From SZAS-103 sp036496805 (GTDB taxonomy: Bacteria > Pseudomonadota > Gammaproteobacteria > Xanthomonadales > Xanthomonadaceae): a stretch of 64,000 nucleotides of DNA. The stretch covers positions 375,144 to 439,143 of the forward strand of contig DASXKN010000029.1 of NCBI GenBank assembly GCA_036496805.1, written 5' to 3'. The stretch's first letter is position 1. Each line of letters opens with the position of its first letter. Of this stretch, positions 42,575-51,880 are shown one piece after another. The notes beneath the pieces are model-generated. The model searched no databases. It was not told the origin of the DNA and saw only the letters and a program-made list of their open reading frames with translations. A program made the translations under genes and the position numbers.

Positions 42575-43081
42575 ATGCAGGATCCCGCACGCTCGTCCTT
42601 CCGCCTCCAATTCCTGCTCGGTTTCCTCGCCTGCGCGGCGATGATGGGCTACGCGTTGTACGCGGAGATCTACCTGCACCTCGATCCGTGCAACCTGTGC
42701 ATCTTCCAGCGCGTGGCGACGATCGCGATGGGCATCGTCTTCCTGCTAGGCGCGCTGGCCGGGCCGAAGTCGGCGGGCGGGCGCAAGGCGTGGAGCCTGG
42801 TAGCGACGCTGATGGCGCTGGCCGGCATCGCGGTCGCGGGTCGCCACCTGTGGATCCAGTCGCTGCCGGCCGACCAGATCCCGTCCTGCGGCGCGCCGCT
42901 CAAGGACATGCTGCAAATGTATAACGCCTGGAAGGTCGTGGTGAAGGTCTTCGGCGGCTCGGGCGAGTGCGCGCAGATCACGTGGAAGATGTTCGGGCTG
43001 TCGATGCCGGGCTGGGTGCTGATCTGCTTCGTGGCGCTGTCGGCGTGGGCGCTGCTCGCGGGGTTCCGCAGGAAGGCGTGA
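42575..43081 (+). CDS. dsbB: Disulfide bond formation protein DsbB
   Basis: A 168-residue inner-membrane quinone reductase that reoxidises DsbA. Four transmembrane helices are visible. The first periplasmic cysteine pair is PCNLCIFQR (CxxC). The second pair is PSCGAP and SGECAQ, spaced as in DsbB's second loop, and the quinone-interaction region FQRVA is present. The start at MQDPARS precedes the first helix by about 10 residues. It has no dsbA neighbour. The assignment is solid; length matches the family. Confidence 0.93.
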   Translation: MQDPARSSFRLQFLLGFLACAAMMGYALYAEIYLHLDPCNLCIFQRVATIAMGIVFLLGALAGPKSAGGRKAWSLVATLMALAGIAVAGRHLWIQSLPADQIPSCGAPLKDMLQMYNAWKVVVKVFGGSGECAQITWKMFGLSMPGWVLICFVALSAWALLAGFRRKA

Positions 43082-43229
43082 GTCCGCGCGACGCGTGAAC
43101 CCACGTGCCTGGCGGCAGGCGCGGCGGCCATAAGCTCATCACCGAATCGACACAGCCGTGGCCCGTCATCTTGTTGCGGCCGGGCCCGGCTATGGCATGA
43201 TGCCTGCTGCATCGCACCATCCGACTCCC

Positions 43230-44639
43230 ATGCAGCGCCCCCGCCCCTTGTCGAACATCCCCGTCGCCAGCGTCACCTCGATTCCCCGCGGATGGACCCC
43301 GCAGGGTTGGCGCGCGCGCGCGGCGACGCAGATGCCGAGTTATCCGGATGCGCAGGCGCTGGAAGAGACGCTGTCGGAACTGCGCCGGCTGCCGCCGCTG
43401 GTCACTTCGTGGGAGATCCTCGCGCTCAAGCAGCAGCTTGCCGAGGCCCAGGAAGGCCGGCGCTTCCTGCTGCAGGGCGGCGATTGCGCCGAGAGCTTCG
43501 CCGACTGCCGCTCCGAGATCATCTCCAACCGCCTGAAGGTGCTGTTGCAGATGAGCCTCGTGCTCGTCCACGGCCTGCGCCAGCCAGTCGTGCGCGTGGG
43601 CCGTTTCGCCGGCCAGTACGCCAAGCCGCGTTCGGCCGATGTCGAGACGCGCGACGGCGTCGCCTTGCCGAGCTATCGCGGCGACATCGTCAACGCCCCC
43701 GAATTCGAACTCGCGGCACGCACCCCCGATCCGCGCCGCCTGATCAAGGCGCACGCGCGTTCGGCGATGACGATGAACTTCGTGCGCGCGTTGATCGACG
43801 GCGGCTTCGCCGACCTGCACCATCCCGAATACTGGAACCTCGACTGGGTCGGCCATTCGCCGCTGTCCGACGAATACCGGCGCATGGTCGACGCGGTCGG
43901 CGACGCCGTGCGCTTCATGGAGACGCTCTCCGGCGAATCCGTGCACAACCTCAATCGCGCCGAGTTCTACACATCGCATGAAGCGCTGCTGCTGCCCTAC
44001 GAGGAATCGCTCACGCGCCAGGTGCCGCGCCAGCACGGCTGGTTCAACCTGAGCACGCACTTCCCGTGGATCGGCATGCGCACGGCCGCGCTCGACGGCG
44101 CGCACGTGGATTACCTGCGCGGCGTGCGCAACCCGGTCGGCCTGAAGGTCGGCGCAGCGATGACGCCGGACGCGCTGCTGCGCCTGCTCGACGCGCTCAA
44201 TCCCGAGGACGAACCCGGCCGCATCACCCTGATCCACCGCATGGGCGCAGCGAAAATCGCGCAACTGCTGCCGCCGCTGGTCGAGGCGATCAAGCGCGAA
44301 GGACGACGCGTGCTGTGGATCTCCGATCCGATGCACGGCAACACCGAGAGCACATCGAACGGCTACAAGACGCGGCCGTTCGATTCCATCCGTAGCGAGC
44401 TCGAACAGGCGTTCGAGATCCACGCCGCGTACGGTTCGCGCCTCGGCGGCGTGCACCTGGAACTGACCGGCGAGAACGTCACCGAATGCACCGGCGGCGC
44501 GCGCGAGCTCACCGAGGCCGACCTCGAGCGCGCCTACACCTCGACCGTCGATCCGCGCCTGAACTACGAGCAGTCGCTGGAGATCGCGATGCTGATCGTG
44601 CGCAAGCGCAACGCACTCCAGGCCGCCCACCGCGTCTGA
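43230..44639 (+). CDS. aroG: Class II 3-deoxy-7-phosphoheptulonate synthase
   Basis: A 469-residue class II (plant/Xanthomonas/mycobacterial-type) DAHP synthase. Conserved blocks are LQGGDCAESFADC, VRVGRFAGQYAKPRSADVE, YRGDIVN, SHEALLLPYEE, WIGMRTAALDGAHVDYLRG, NPVGLKVGAAMTPD, VLWISDPMHGNTE and HLELTGENVTEC. It condenses erythrose-4-phosphate and phosphoenolpyruvate, the first step of aromatic amino acid biosynthesis. I use the ATG at 43230 (MQRPRPL), which fits the family start; the frame extends to 43158. The symbol is a convention; some databases call it aroF or aroH. Confidence 0.94.
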   Translation: MQRPRPLSNIPVASVTSIPRGWTPQGWRARAATQMPSYPDAQALEETLSELRRLPPLVTSWEILALKQQLAEAQEGRRFLLQGGDCAESFADCRSEIISNRLKVLLQMSLVLVHGLRQPVVRVGRFAGQYAKPRSADVETRDGVALPSYRGDIVNAPEFELAARTPDPRRLIKAHARSAMTMNFVRALIDGGFADLHHPEYWNLDWVGHSPLSDEYRRMVDAVGDAVRFMETLSGESVHNLNRAEFYTSHEALLLPYEESLTRQVPRQHGWFNLSTHFPWIGMRTAALDGAHVDYLRGVRNPVGLKVGAAMTPDALLRLLDALNPEDEPGRITLIHRMGAAKIAQLLPPLVEAIKREGRRVLWISDPMHGNTESTSNGYKTRPFDSIRSELEQAFEIHAAYGSRLGGVHLELTGENVTECTGGARELTEADLERAYTSTVDPRLNYEQSLEIAMLIVRKRNALQAAHRV

Positions 44640-44749
44640 GAATGTGTGTGGTGGGTTGCGCGCGTTCGACGGCGAACCACGTTGCATCCGTGGCGATCGG
44701 CAACGCCTTGCGGGCGTAAACTGCATCGGACCCCTTCGGAGCGTCCGCG

Positions 44750-47700
44750 ATGCCACTGCGCCGTGCGTCTGCCTTGTTCGTATCGATCCTCGCTGCGCTT
44801 TCCGCCTGCCCACGGCCAGCCATCGCGCAATCGCATCCGGAAGCGTCGGCGCCCGCCGGCTTCGCGGACGGAATGAACTGGCGACTGGTCGGACCGTATC
44901 GCGGCGGCTGGGGCACGGTCGCGATGGGCATTCCCGGGCAGCCGGACACGTTCTACTTCGGCGCGGCCGGTGGTGGCGTGTGGAAGACGGTGAACGCCGG
45001 TCGCACCTGGCAGCCGATCTTCGACCACGGACCTTCGTCGGTCGGCGCGCTGGCGGTCGCGGCTTCCGATCCGCGCGTGATCTACGCGGGCACCGGCCAG
45101 GTCACCACGCGCTACGACATCGCCGCGGGCGAGGGCGTGTTCAAGTCCGTCGATGGCGGTGCGAGCTGGCAATCGATCGGACTCGCGGCGACGAAGTACA
45201 TCGGCGACATCAAGGTCGATCCGCGCGATCCGAACGTGGTGCTGGTCGCCGCGCTCGGCCACGTCTTCGGCCCGAACGCGGAACGTGGCGTGTTCCGCAG
45301 CGAGGACGGCGGCAAGACCTGGGCGAAGACGCTGTTCGTCAGCGAGAACACCGGCGCGGTCGACATCGCGATGGATCCGGACGACAGCAGGATCGTCTTC
45401 GCTTCGGTCTGGCAAATGCGCTTCAAGCCGTGGCTGAGTTACTTCACGCCCGACACCGGCCCGGAAAGCGGCATTTTCAAGTCCACCGACGGTGGTCGCA
45501 CGTGGGCGCGGCTGTCCGGGCATGGCTGGCCGGAAGGCAAGCTCGGGCGCATCGGCGTCGCAGCGACGCATACCGCGCAGGGCACGCGCGTTTACGCGGT
45601 GATCGACGCCGAAAAGGACGGCGGCCTGTACCGCTCCGACGACGGCGGCGCGAACTGGACGAAGGTCAACGACGACGACGAACTCATCAACAGCTATTTC
45701 GCGCGGATCACCGTCGCGCCGAACGATCCCGACACGGTGTGGTCGGTCGGCCGTTCGATCCACCGCTGCACGAAAGGCGGCGCGCAGTGCGACATCGTCA
45801 AGGGCGCGCCCGGCGGCGACGACTACCACGACCTGTGGATCAACCCCGCGCATCCCGATCACCTGATCACGGCTTCCGACCAGGGCACGGTGGTGTCGGT
45901 CGACGGTGGCGCGACGTGGTCGAGCTGGTACAACCAGCCGACCGCGCAGCTCTACCACCTCGCCACCGACAACCGTTTCCCGTACTGGATCTACGCGGGC
46001 CAGCAGGACAGCGGCACGGTCGCGATCGCCAGCCGCAGCGACTACGGATCGATCAGCTTCCGCGACTGGCATCCGGTCGGCGCGCAGGAACGCGACGACG
46101 ACGTTCCCGATCCGCGCGATCCGGATATCGTTTACGGCTCGGGACTGGGCGGCAACCTGATCCGCTGGGACGCGCGCAACGGCGAACGCCAGGACATCTC
46201 GCCCTGGCCGGTGTCGAGTTACGGCGCGCGGCCGACCTCGGTGAAGTACCACTACACGTGGATCACGCCGATCGCGGTCTCGCAGGTCGCGCCGTACCCG
46301 CTCTACCAGGGTGCGCAGGTGCTGTTCCGCTCGATCGACCAGGGCACGACCTGGCAGACGATCAGCCCCGATCTTTCTTCGCGGGATCCCGCGCGCAAGG
46401 ATCCAGCGGCCTGCAAGGGCGACCTCGACAACGCCGCCGCGCGCGCCTGCGGCTACGGCGTGGTCTTCAGCTTCGGCCTGTCGCCACGCGACAACGACAC
46501 GATCTGGATCGGCATGGACGACGGCGGCGTGCAGCTCACGCGCGACGCCGGCAAGACCTGGGCGAACGTGGCGCCAAAAGACCTGCCGGCGTGGGCGCGC
46601 GTGAGCAGCGTCGACGTTTCTTCGTCCGGCGACGGCACGGCGTACATCGCGGTCGACAACCACCGCCAGGACGACTTCCGCCCGCTGGCCTGGCGCACGC
46701 ATGACTACGGCAAGACCTGGACGAAGATCGTCGACGGACTGCCCGATGGCCATTTCCTCGGCGCGCTGCGCGCCGATCCGCAGCAACCCGGCCTGCTGTA
46801 CGCGGGCACCGACCAGTGCGTGTACGTCTCCTTCGACGACGGAACGCACTGGCAGACGCTGCAGCGCAACCTGCCGAATGCGATCGTCAACGACCTCGCC
46901 GTGCACGGCGACGACCTGATCGCCGCGACCCAGGGCCGCTCGATCTGGATCCTCGACGACGTGACGCCGCTGCGGCAGCTCGCTGCCGCGCCGTCCGCCG
47001 GAGCCGGAGCGCGCTTGTTCGCGCCCGCACCGGCGATGCGCGTGCGCGCCAACCAGAACAACGACACGCCGCTGCCGCGCGAGGAGCCGGTGGGGCAGAA
47101 CCCGCCGAATGGAGCGATCTTCGACTACTGGCTGGGACGCGATGCGAAGTCGGTACTGCTCTGCGTCTACGACGGCTCGGGCAAGCTGGTGCGGCGCTTC
47201 GCGAACGACGACACGCCTCCGAAGACGAATGCCGATCGCTATTTCGAGGCGCGCTGGCTGAAGCCGCAGGCGAATCCCTCCGCGCACGCGGGCATGCACC
47301 GTTTCATCTGGGACCTGCGCCTGCAGCGTCCCGCCGCGGCCGCCTACGAGTACAGCATCGGAGCCATCGACGGCCAGGACACCCCGCTGCAGCCCCAAGG
47401 CATGCTGGTCGCGCCGGGCGCCTACCAGGCGGTGCTGAGCGTGGATGGCCGCGACTACAAGCAGAGCCTCGTCGTGCAGGCCGATCCGCGGGTGACGGTC
47501 GATGCCGCGGCCGTGCAGTCGGCACTCGACCTGTCGGCGCAGGTCGTCCACGATCTCCAGAGCCATCTCTTCGCGAGCGGCGAGATCCAGGCGGTTGGCA
47601 AGCAGCTCGAAGTGGCGGCGAAGAAGCTCGCTTCCGATCCGGCAAAGGCGGCGACCGCGAAGGCGATCGTCGACTTCAAGGCGAAGCTGGAGCCGTTGAC

Positions 47701-47992
47701 GTCGGGCGAGGGCGAGGGCTCGTCGAACCTGAAGGACATCGGCGGTGCGCTGATCGCCTTGCAGGCCGACCTGGAAATCACCGATCGCGCGCCTTCGCAA
47801 CCGCAGCACGAGGTGTACGCGCGCTATTCCGCACGGCTGCAGCGGGCGCTGGCGGCGTGGACGGCGATCAAGGAGAACGACCTGCCGAAGCTCGACGCGA
47901 GCCTGCATGCCGCAGGCATCGACGCGATCAAGGTGCCCGCGCTGGCCGACCTGCCCATGATCGATCCCGGCGAGTCGCGGGATCTGCCCTGA
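44750..47992 (+). CDS. Exported BNR/sortilin-like beta-propeller protein
   Basis: A 1080-residue exported protein with a signal peptide (ASALFVSILAALSACPRPAIA). Asp-box/BNR motifs recur, such as VDGGASWQS, EDGGKTWAK, TDGGRTWAR, DDGGANWTK, VDGGATWSS, RDAGKTWAN and HDYGKTWTK, indicating one or two seven-bladed propellers (about 40-760) of the VPS10/sortilin-like glycosyl-hydrolase family. A beta-sandwich region follows (about 800-910), and then a helical C-terminal tail (about 915-1070). Related proteins in Xanthomonadales are annotated as glycosyl hydrolases but lack shown activity. No lipobox follows the signal peptide. Confidence 0.87.
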   Translation: MPLRRASALFVSILAALSACPRPAIAQSHPEASAPAGFADGMNWRLVGPYRGGWGTVAMGIPGQPDTFYFGAAGGGVWKTVNAGRTWQPIFDHGPSSVGALAVAASDPRVIYAGTGQVTTRYDIAAGEGVFKSVDGGASWQSIGLAATKYIGDIKVDPRDPNVVLVAALGHVFGPNAERGVFRSEDGGKTWAKTLFVSENTGAVDIAMDPDDSRIVFASVWQMRFKPWLSYFTPDTGPESGIFKSTDGGRTWARLSGHGWPEGKLGRIGVAATHTAQGTRVYAVIDAEKDGGLYRSDDGGANWTKVNDDDELINSYFARITVAPNDPDTVWSVGRSIHRCTKGGAQCDIVKGAPGGDDYHDLWINPAHPDHLITASDQGTVVSVDGGATWSSWYNQPTAQLYHLATDNRFPYWIYAGQQDSGTVAIASRSDYGSISFRDWHPVGAQERDDDVPDPRDPDIVYGSGLGGNLIRWDARNGERQDISPWPVSSYGARPTSVKYHYTWITPIAVSQVAPYPLYQGAQVLFRSIDQGTTWQTISPDLSSRDPARKDPAACKGDLDNAAARACGYGVVFSFGLSPRDNDTIWIGMDDGGVQLTRDAGKTWANVAPKDLPAWARVSSVDVSSSGDGTAYIAVDNHRQDDFRPLAWRTHDYGKTWTKIVDGLPDGHFLGALRADPQQPGLLYAGTDQCVYVSFDDGTHWQTLQRNLPNAIVNDLAVHGDDLIAATQGRSIWILDDVTPLRQLAAAPSAGAGARLFAPAPAMRVRANQNNDTPLPREEPVGQNPPNGAIFDYWLGRDAKSVLLCVYDGSGKLVRRFANDDTPPKTNADRYFEARWLKPQANPSAHAGMHRFIWDLRLQRPAAAAYEYSIGAIDGQDTPLQPQGMLVAPGAYQAVLSVDGRDYKQSLVVQADPRVTVDAAAVQSALDLSAQVVHDLQSHLFASGEIQAVGKQLEVAAKKLASDPAKAATAKAIVDFKAKLEPLTSGEGEGSSNLKDIGGALIALQADLEITDRAPSQPQHEVYARYSARLQRALAAWTAIKENDLPKLDASLHAAGIDAIKVPALADLPMIDPGESRDLP

Positions 47993-47995
47993 CCG

Positions 47996-48508
47996 TCAAC
48001 CCGCCGCCGGCGTGCGCAGGCGGCGGATGTTCCAGCCCAGCACGATCACCACCACCACGTTGATGGCGAACAGCGCGACCGTGATCCAGTTCGGGTGGTT
48101 CCACAGCGCCAGTCCCGTCACCGGCAGGTAGAGCACGGCGCCGATCGCGCCGAACCACGACGCCCAAGCCTTGTCGCGCCACAGGCCCCAGGCCTCGATG
48201 CCGTGCACGCCCGCATAAAGCGCCAGCAGGCCGGCCGCGACGTGCACCGTGCCGTGGCTGGTCATCCGCATCAACTCGGCGAAGAAGCCGTGGTCGGGAT
48301 TGAGGTTGTAGCGCTCGATCTGCACGCCGATCCAGTCGTGCATGCGCTGCGCGCCCCAGATTTCCAGCCCGATCGCCGTCGCCAGTGCAAGGAAGGACTT
48401 GGCCGCGACGCCGATCGCGATCAGCCACGCGCCGGCATGCTTCCGGACTTCCTGCTTGGTGAGGTGGCGGTGCTGGGGCACTTGGCTGGGGTCGCTGATC
48501 GAATCCAC
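47996..48508 (-). CDS. DUF2127 family membrane protein
   Basis: A 170-residue inner-membrane protein with about four transmembrane helices. The GTG start gives a polar N-terminus with HLTKQEVRKHAGAWLIAIG, then MTSHGTVHVAAGLLALYAGV, HGIEAWGLWRDKAWASWFG and LYLPVTGLALWNHPNW. These match DUF2127 proteins, which are of unknown function. The gene converges with the BNR gene; the two stops are only about 3 bases apart. Confidence 0.88.
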   Translation of the reverse strand: MDSISDPSQVPQHRHLTKQEVRKHAGAWLIAIGVAAKSFLALATAIGLEIWGAQRMHDWIGVQIERYNLNPDHGFFAELMRMTSHGTVHVAAGLLALYAGVHGIEAWGLWRDKAWASWFGAIGAVLYLPVTGLALWNHPNWITVALFAINVVVVIVLGWNIRRLRTPAAG

Positions 48509-48642
48509 GGAAGAACCCTGGGCGAAACGGGATGGCGTCGGTCCGCGGCAGCCGGCTGGCTGCGCGAATCGCGTCCATCCCGATCTTGATGCGCCGCGGC
48601 CGATATCAAGGGCCGCCCCGATACCGTATCGGCCCGGTCGCG

Positions 48643-50487
48643 TCAGCCCGCCCGCGCCGCGCGCTTGCGGTCGTTCTCGGTGCGATCCTTCTTGCGCAAA
48701 CGGATCGCGACCGGCGTGACTTCGACCAGTTCGTCGTCGGCGATGAACTCCAGCGCCTGTTCGAGCGAGAGCTTGACCGGCGGCGTGAGCTGCTCGTTGT
48801 CGTCCTTGCCGGCGGCGCGGAAGTTGGTGAGCTGCTTGGCGCGCAGGGCGTTGACGGTGAGGTCGTTGTCCTTGGCGTGGATGCCGACGATCTGGCCTTC
48901 GTAGATTTCCTCGCCGGGCTCGATCAGCAGGCGGCCGCGCTCCTGCATGAAGTTCTGCGCGTACGCCGGCGACGGGCCGGTCGCATTCGAGATCATCACG
49001 CCGTTCTGGCGCTCGGCGATCGCGCCTTCCGCGCGCGGGCCGTAGTGGTCGAACACGTGGAACAGCAGGCCGGTGCCGGCGGTGATCGTGCGGAACTCGG
49101 TCTGGAAGCCGATCAACCCGCGCGCGGGGATCATGAAGTCGATGCGCGTGCGTCCCTTGCCGTCCGGTTCCATGTTGACGAGCTGGCCGCGGCGTTCGCC
49201 GAGGCGCTGCATCACGCCGCCCTGGTACTGCTCCTCGAGGTCGACGACGAGCGACTCGTACGGCTCCATCTTCTGGCCGTCGATCTCGCGGATGATCACT
49301 TCGGGACGCGACACCGCCAGCTCGTAGCCTTCGCGGCGCATCGTCTCGATCAGGATCGACAGGTGCAGCTCGCCGCGCCCGGACACCTTGAACTTGTCGG
49401 CGTCCTCGGTCTCCTCGACCTTGAGCGCGACGTTGTGCTGGGTCTCGCGGATCAGGCGGTCGCGCAACTGGCGCGAGGTCAGGAACTTGCCGCCGCTGCG
49501 ATCCTTCTTGCCGGCGAACGGCGAGTTGTTGACCTGGAAGGTCATGCTGATGGTCGGCTCGTCGACGGTCATCACCGGCAATTGCTCCGGCGCCTCAGGC
49601 GCGCAGATCGTCTCGGAGATGCCGAGCCCTTCGATGCCGGAGAACGCGATGATGTCGCCGGCCTGCGCCTCGGCCACCTCGCGACGCTCCAGGCCCATGA
49701 AGCCGAGCACCTGCAGCACCTTGCCCGAACGCGGCTTGCCTTCGCGATCGAGGATCGTCACCGGCATGTTGGTACGCACCATGCCGCGCTGGATGCGGCC
49801 GATGCCGATGATGCCGACGTAGTTGCTGTAGTCGAGCGAGGTCACGCGCATCTGGAACGGGCCGTCCATGTCGACCGGTGGCGGCGCGACGTGCCTGATG
49901 ATGGCCTCGAACAGCGGGTCCATGTTGCCTTCGCGCACGTCCGGCGAGAGGCCCGCATAGCCGTGCAGCGCCGAGGCGTAGACCACCGGGAAGTCGAGCT
50001 GCTCCTCGGTCGCGCCGAGGCGGTCGAACAGGTCGAAGGTCTGGTTCACGACCCAGTCCGGGCGCGCGCCCGGGCGATCGACCTTGTTGACGACGACAAT
50101 GGGCTTGAAGCCCATCGCGAACGCCTTCTGGGTGACGAAGCGCGTCTGCGGCATCGGGCCATCCATCGCGTCGACCAGGATCAGCACCGAGTCGACCATC
50201 GACAGTACGCGCTCGACTTCGCCGCCGAAGTCGGCGTGCCCGGGGGTGTCGACGATGTTGATGCGGAAAGTCTCGCCGGAGGGCGACTTCCAGCGGATCG
50301 CGGTGTTCTTCGAGAGGATCGTGATGCCGCGTTCCTTCTCGAGGTCGTTGCTGTCCATCACGCGCTCGGCGACCTTCTCGCGCTCGCCGAAGGTACCGGA
50401 CTGCTGCAGCAGCTTGTCGACGAGGGTGGTCTTGCCATGGTCGACGTGGGCGACGATGGCGATGTTGCGGAGGTTTTCGATGGACAT
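48643..50487 (-). CDS. typA: Ribosome-associated GTPase TypA/BipA
   Basis: A 614-residue translational GTPase. G motifs: AHVDHGKTTLVD (P-loop), RGITILSKNTAI, DTPGHADFGG, VVNKVDRPGAR and YASAL. The C-terminal TypA-specific domain includes MIPARGLIGFQTEFRT and ATGPSPAYAQNFMQERG. TypA assists ribosome assembly and stress-dependent translation. Length and start (MSIENLRNIAIVAH) fit the family exactly. It is divergent from the cyclophilin gene across a 249-base spacer. Confidence 0.97.
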   Translation of the reverse strand: MSIENLRNIAIVAHVDHGKTTLVDKLLQQSGTFGEREKVAERVMDSNDLEKERGITILSKNTAIRWKSPSGETFRINIVDTPGHADFGGEVERVLSMVDSVLILVDAMDGPMPQTRFVTQKAFAMGFKPIVVVNKVDRPGARPDWVVNQTFDLFDRLGATEEQLDFPVVYASALHGYAGLSPDVREGNMDPLFEAIIRHVAPPPVDMDGPFQMRVTSLDYSNYVGIIGIGRIQRGMVRTNMPVTILDREGKPRSGKVLQVLGFMGLERREVAEAQAGDIIAFSGIEGLGISETICAPEAPEQLPVMTVDEPTISMTFQVNNSPFAGKKDRSGGKFLTSRQLRDRLIRETQHNVALKVEETEDADKFKVSGRGELHLSILIETMRREGYELAVSRPEVIIREIDGQKMEPYESLVVDLEEQYQGGVMQRLGERRGQLVNMEPDGKGRTRIDFMIPARGLIGFQTEFRTITAGTGLLFHVFDHYGPRAEGAIAERQNGVMISNATGPSPAYAQNFMQERGRLLIEPGEEIYEGQIVGIHAKDNDLTVNALRAKQLTNFRAAGKDDNEQLTPPVKLSLEQALEFIADDELVEVTPVAIRLRKKDRTENDRKRAARAG

Positions 50488-50736
50488 GTGATCACGCTCG
50501 CCGGCAGCGGCCGGCGAGCCTCGATGGGGAGGGCAGCCGCCTATTCTACCTGCTTGCGGTGTCCGTTGCCGCGTTGCAGCAACGGACGTGTTCAGGAGCG
50601 GTGTGCGGGGCGCGCCCGACGGGGGCATCCGGCTGGCGGGCGACGATCTGCGCGATCCGCTGGACCTCCGGCGGGTCGGATATCATGCGGCCGATCGCAT
50701 CCGCGATGCCGCGTCCATACCCTACTGGAGAACACC

Positions 50737-51246
50737 ATGCCCGCACTCAAAGCCGTCTTCGCCACCAGCAAGGGTCCGATCCACGTCGAGTTGTACCCCG
50801 ACAAGGCGCCGGTCACGGTCGCGAACTTCGTCAACCTGGCGAAGCGCGGCTTCTACAACGGCCTGAACTTCCACCGCGTGATCCCGGATTTCATGATCCA
50901 GGGTGGCTGCCCCGAGGGCAGCGGCCGCGGTGGTCCCGGCTACCGTTTCGAGGACGAGACCCGCAACGGCGTGCGCCACGAGCGCGGCGTGCTGTCGATG
51001 GCCAACGCCGGCCCGAACACCAATGGCAGCCAGTTCTTCATCACCCACGTGCAGACCTCGTGGCTGGACGGCAAGCACACCGTGTTCGGCAAGGTCGTGG
51101 GCGCGGACGACCTGAAGGTGGTTGATGCGATCAAGGGCGGCGACATGATCGACAGCGTCACGATCGAGGGCGACGCCGATGCCGTGCTGGCGGCGCAGGT
51201 GGCGAAGGTGGCGGAGTGGAACCGGGTGCTCGACAGCCGCCGCTAG
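50737..51246 (+). CDS. ppiB: Cyclophilin-type peptidyl-prolyl cis-trans isomerase
   Basis: A 169-residue cytoplasmic cyclophilin. Core residues are in LNFHRVIPDFMIQGGCPEGS, GGPGYRFEDE, SMANAGPNTNGSQFFITH and LDGKHTVFGKV, including the catalytic arginine in FHRV. It catalyses proline isomerisation during folding. No signal peptide is present, so it is the PpiB-like rather than the periplasmic PpiA form. Start ATG after TGGAGAACACC. Confidence 0.93.
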   Translation: MPALKAVFATSKGPIHVELYPDKAPVTVANFVNLAKRGFYNGLNFHRVIPDFMIQGGCPEGSGRGGPGYRFEDETRNGVRHERGVLSMANAGPNTNGSQFFITHVQTSWLDGKHTVFGKVVGADDLKVVDAIKGGDMIDSVTIEGDADAVLAAQVAKVAEWNRVLDSRR

Positions 51247-51251
51247 TCACA

Positions 51252-51286
51252 CGTTGCCCAGGCGCCCCGACCGGCGCCTGGCAACG
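51252..51286. terminator. Bidirectional hairpin between convergent genes
   Basis: The arms cgttgcccaggcgcc and ggcgcctggcaacg pair with a single bulged base and a six-base loop, forming a long G+C-rich stem. It lies exactly between the cyclophilin stop and the NTF2-like gene stop. There is no strong U-tract, so intrinsic termination is only probable. Confidence 0.6.
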
Positions 51287-51291
51287 TATCC

Positions 51292-51780
51292 TTACTTCGT
51301 TTCCGCGTCCCAGTGCTCGGCGATCCTGCCGTTCTCGACGCGGAACATGTCGAACCCCGTGGTCGTGTAGGTCTTCTTCGCATCCTTCGGATCGTGCAAC
51401 TGCTGCACGAAGCTGAGCACCACCAGGTCGCGTTCGGCCACGATCGAAACCAGCGGCGCCTTGATGTGCGCATCGATGGGTGAAGGCTTGGCGAACGCCG
51501 AGAAGAATTTCACGAAGCCGGCGCGCCCGGTCGGAACGCTCGGGTTGTGCTGGATGTAGCCCTCGGCCAGGTACTTGTCCGCCAGCTCCAGGTGGCCGCC
51601 TTCCAGCACCGAACGCCAGAAGTCGTAGACAAGCCGCTTGTTCGCGGCCAGGTGCGGATCGGAACTCTTCAGCAACGCCTCCTGATCCTTGCTCGCCTCC
51701 ACGGCGACCTGCGCGTGCGCGGCCAGGGGAAGGGCGATCGCCAGCGCCAGTGCGGCGATGATCCATTTGCTCGATGTCAT
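51292..51780 (-). CDS. Exported SnoaL/NTF2-like protein
   Basis: A 162-residue protein with a signal peptide (IIAALALAIALPLAAHA). The NTF2-like fold is indicated by KRLVYDFWRSVLEGGHLELA, DKYLAEGYIQHNPSVPTGRA (the SnoaL-like 'yiqHnp' motif), and the C-terminal FDMFRVENGRIAEHWD. SnoaL-like proteins are small-molecule isomerases/cyclases or binding proteins; here it is periplasmic and monocistronic. Substrate unknown. Confidence 0.87.
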   Translation of the reverse strand: MTSSKWIIAALALAIALPLAAHAQVAVEASKDQEALLKSSDPHLAANKRLVYDFWRSVLEGGHLELADKYLAEGYIQHNPSVPTGRAGFVKFFSAFAKPSPIDAHIKAPLVSIVAERDLVVLSFVQQLHDPKDAKKTYTTTGFDMFRVENGRIAEHWDAETK

Positions 51781-51880
51781 CTTCGTTTCTCTCTTCGGTC
51801 GTGCCTCAAAGGACGCGCAGCTTATCCCTGGCGTCCGGTCTGCAACATCCGACTGATGGCACGGTCGCAGCCCGGATGCG

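Noticed and set aside
44564..47908. 1114-codon minus-strand frame opposite the BNR protein
   Set aside because: Long only because of G+C bias; repeating Arg/Val/Asp/Gly sequence with no fold; the plus-strand BNR repeats are clear.
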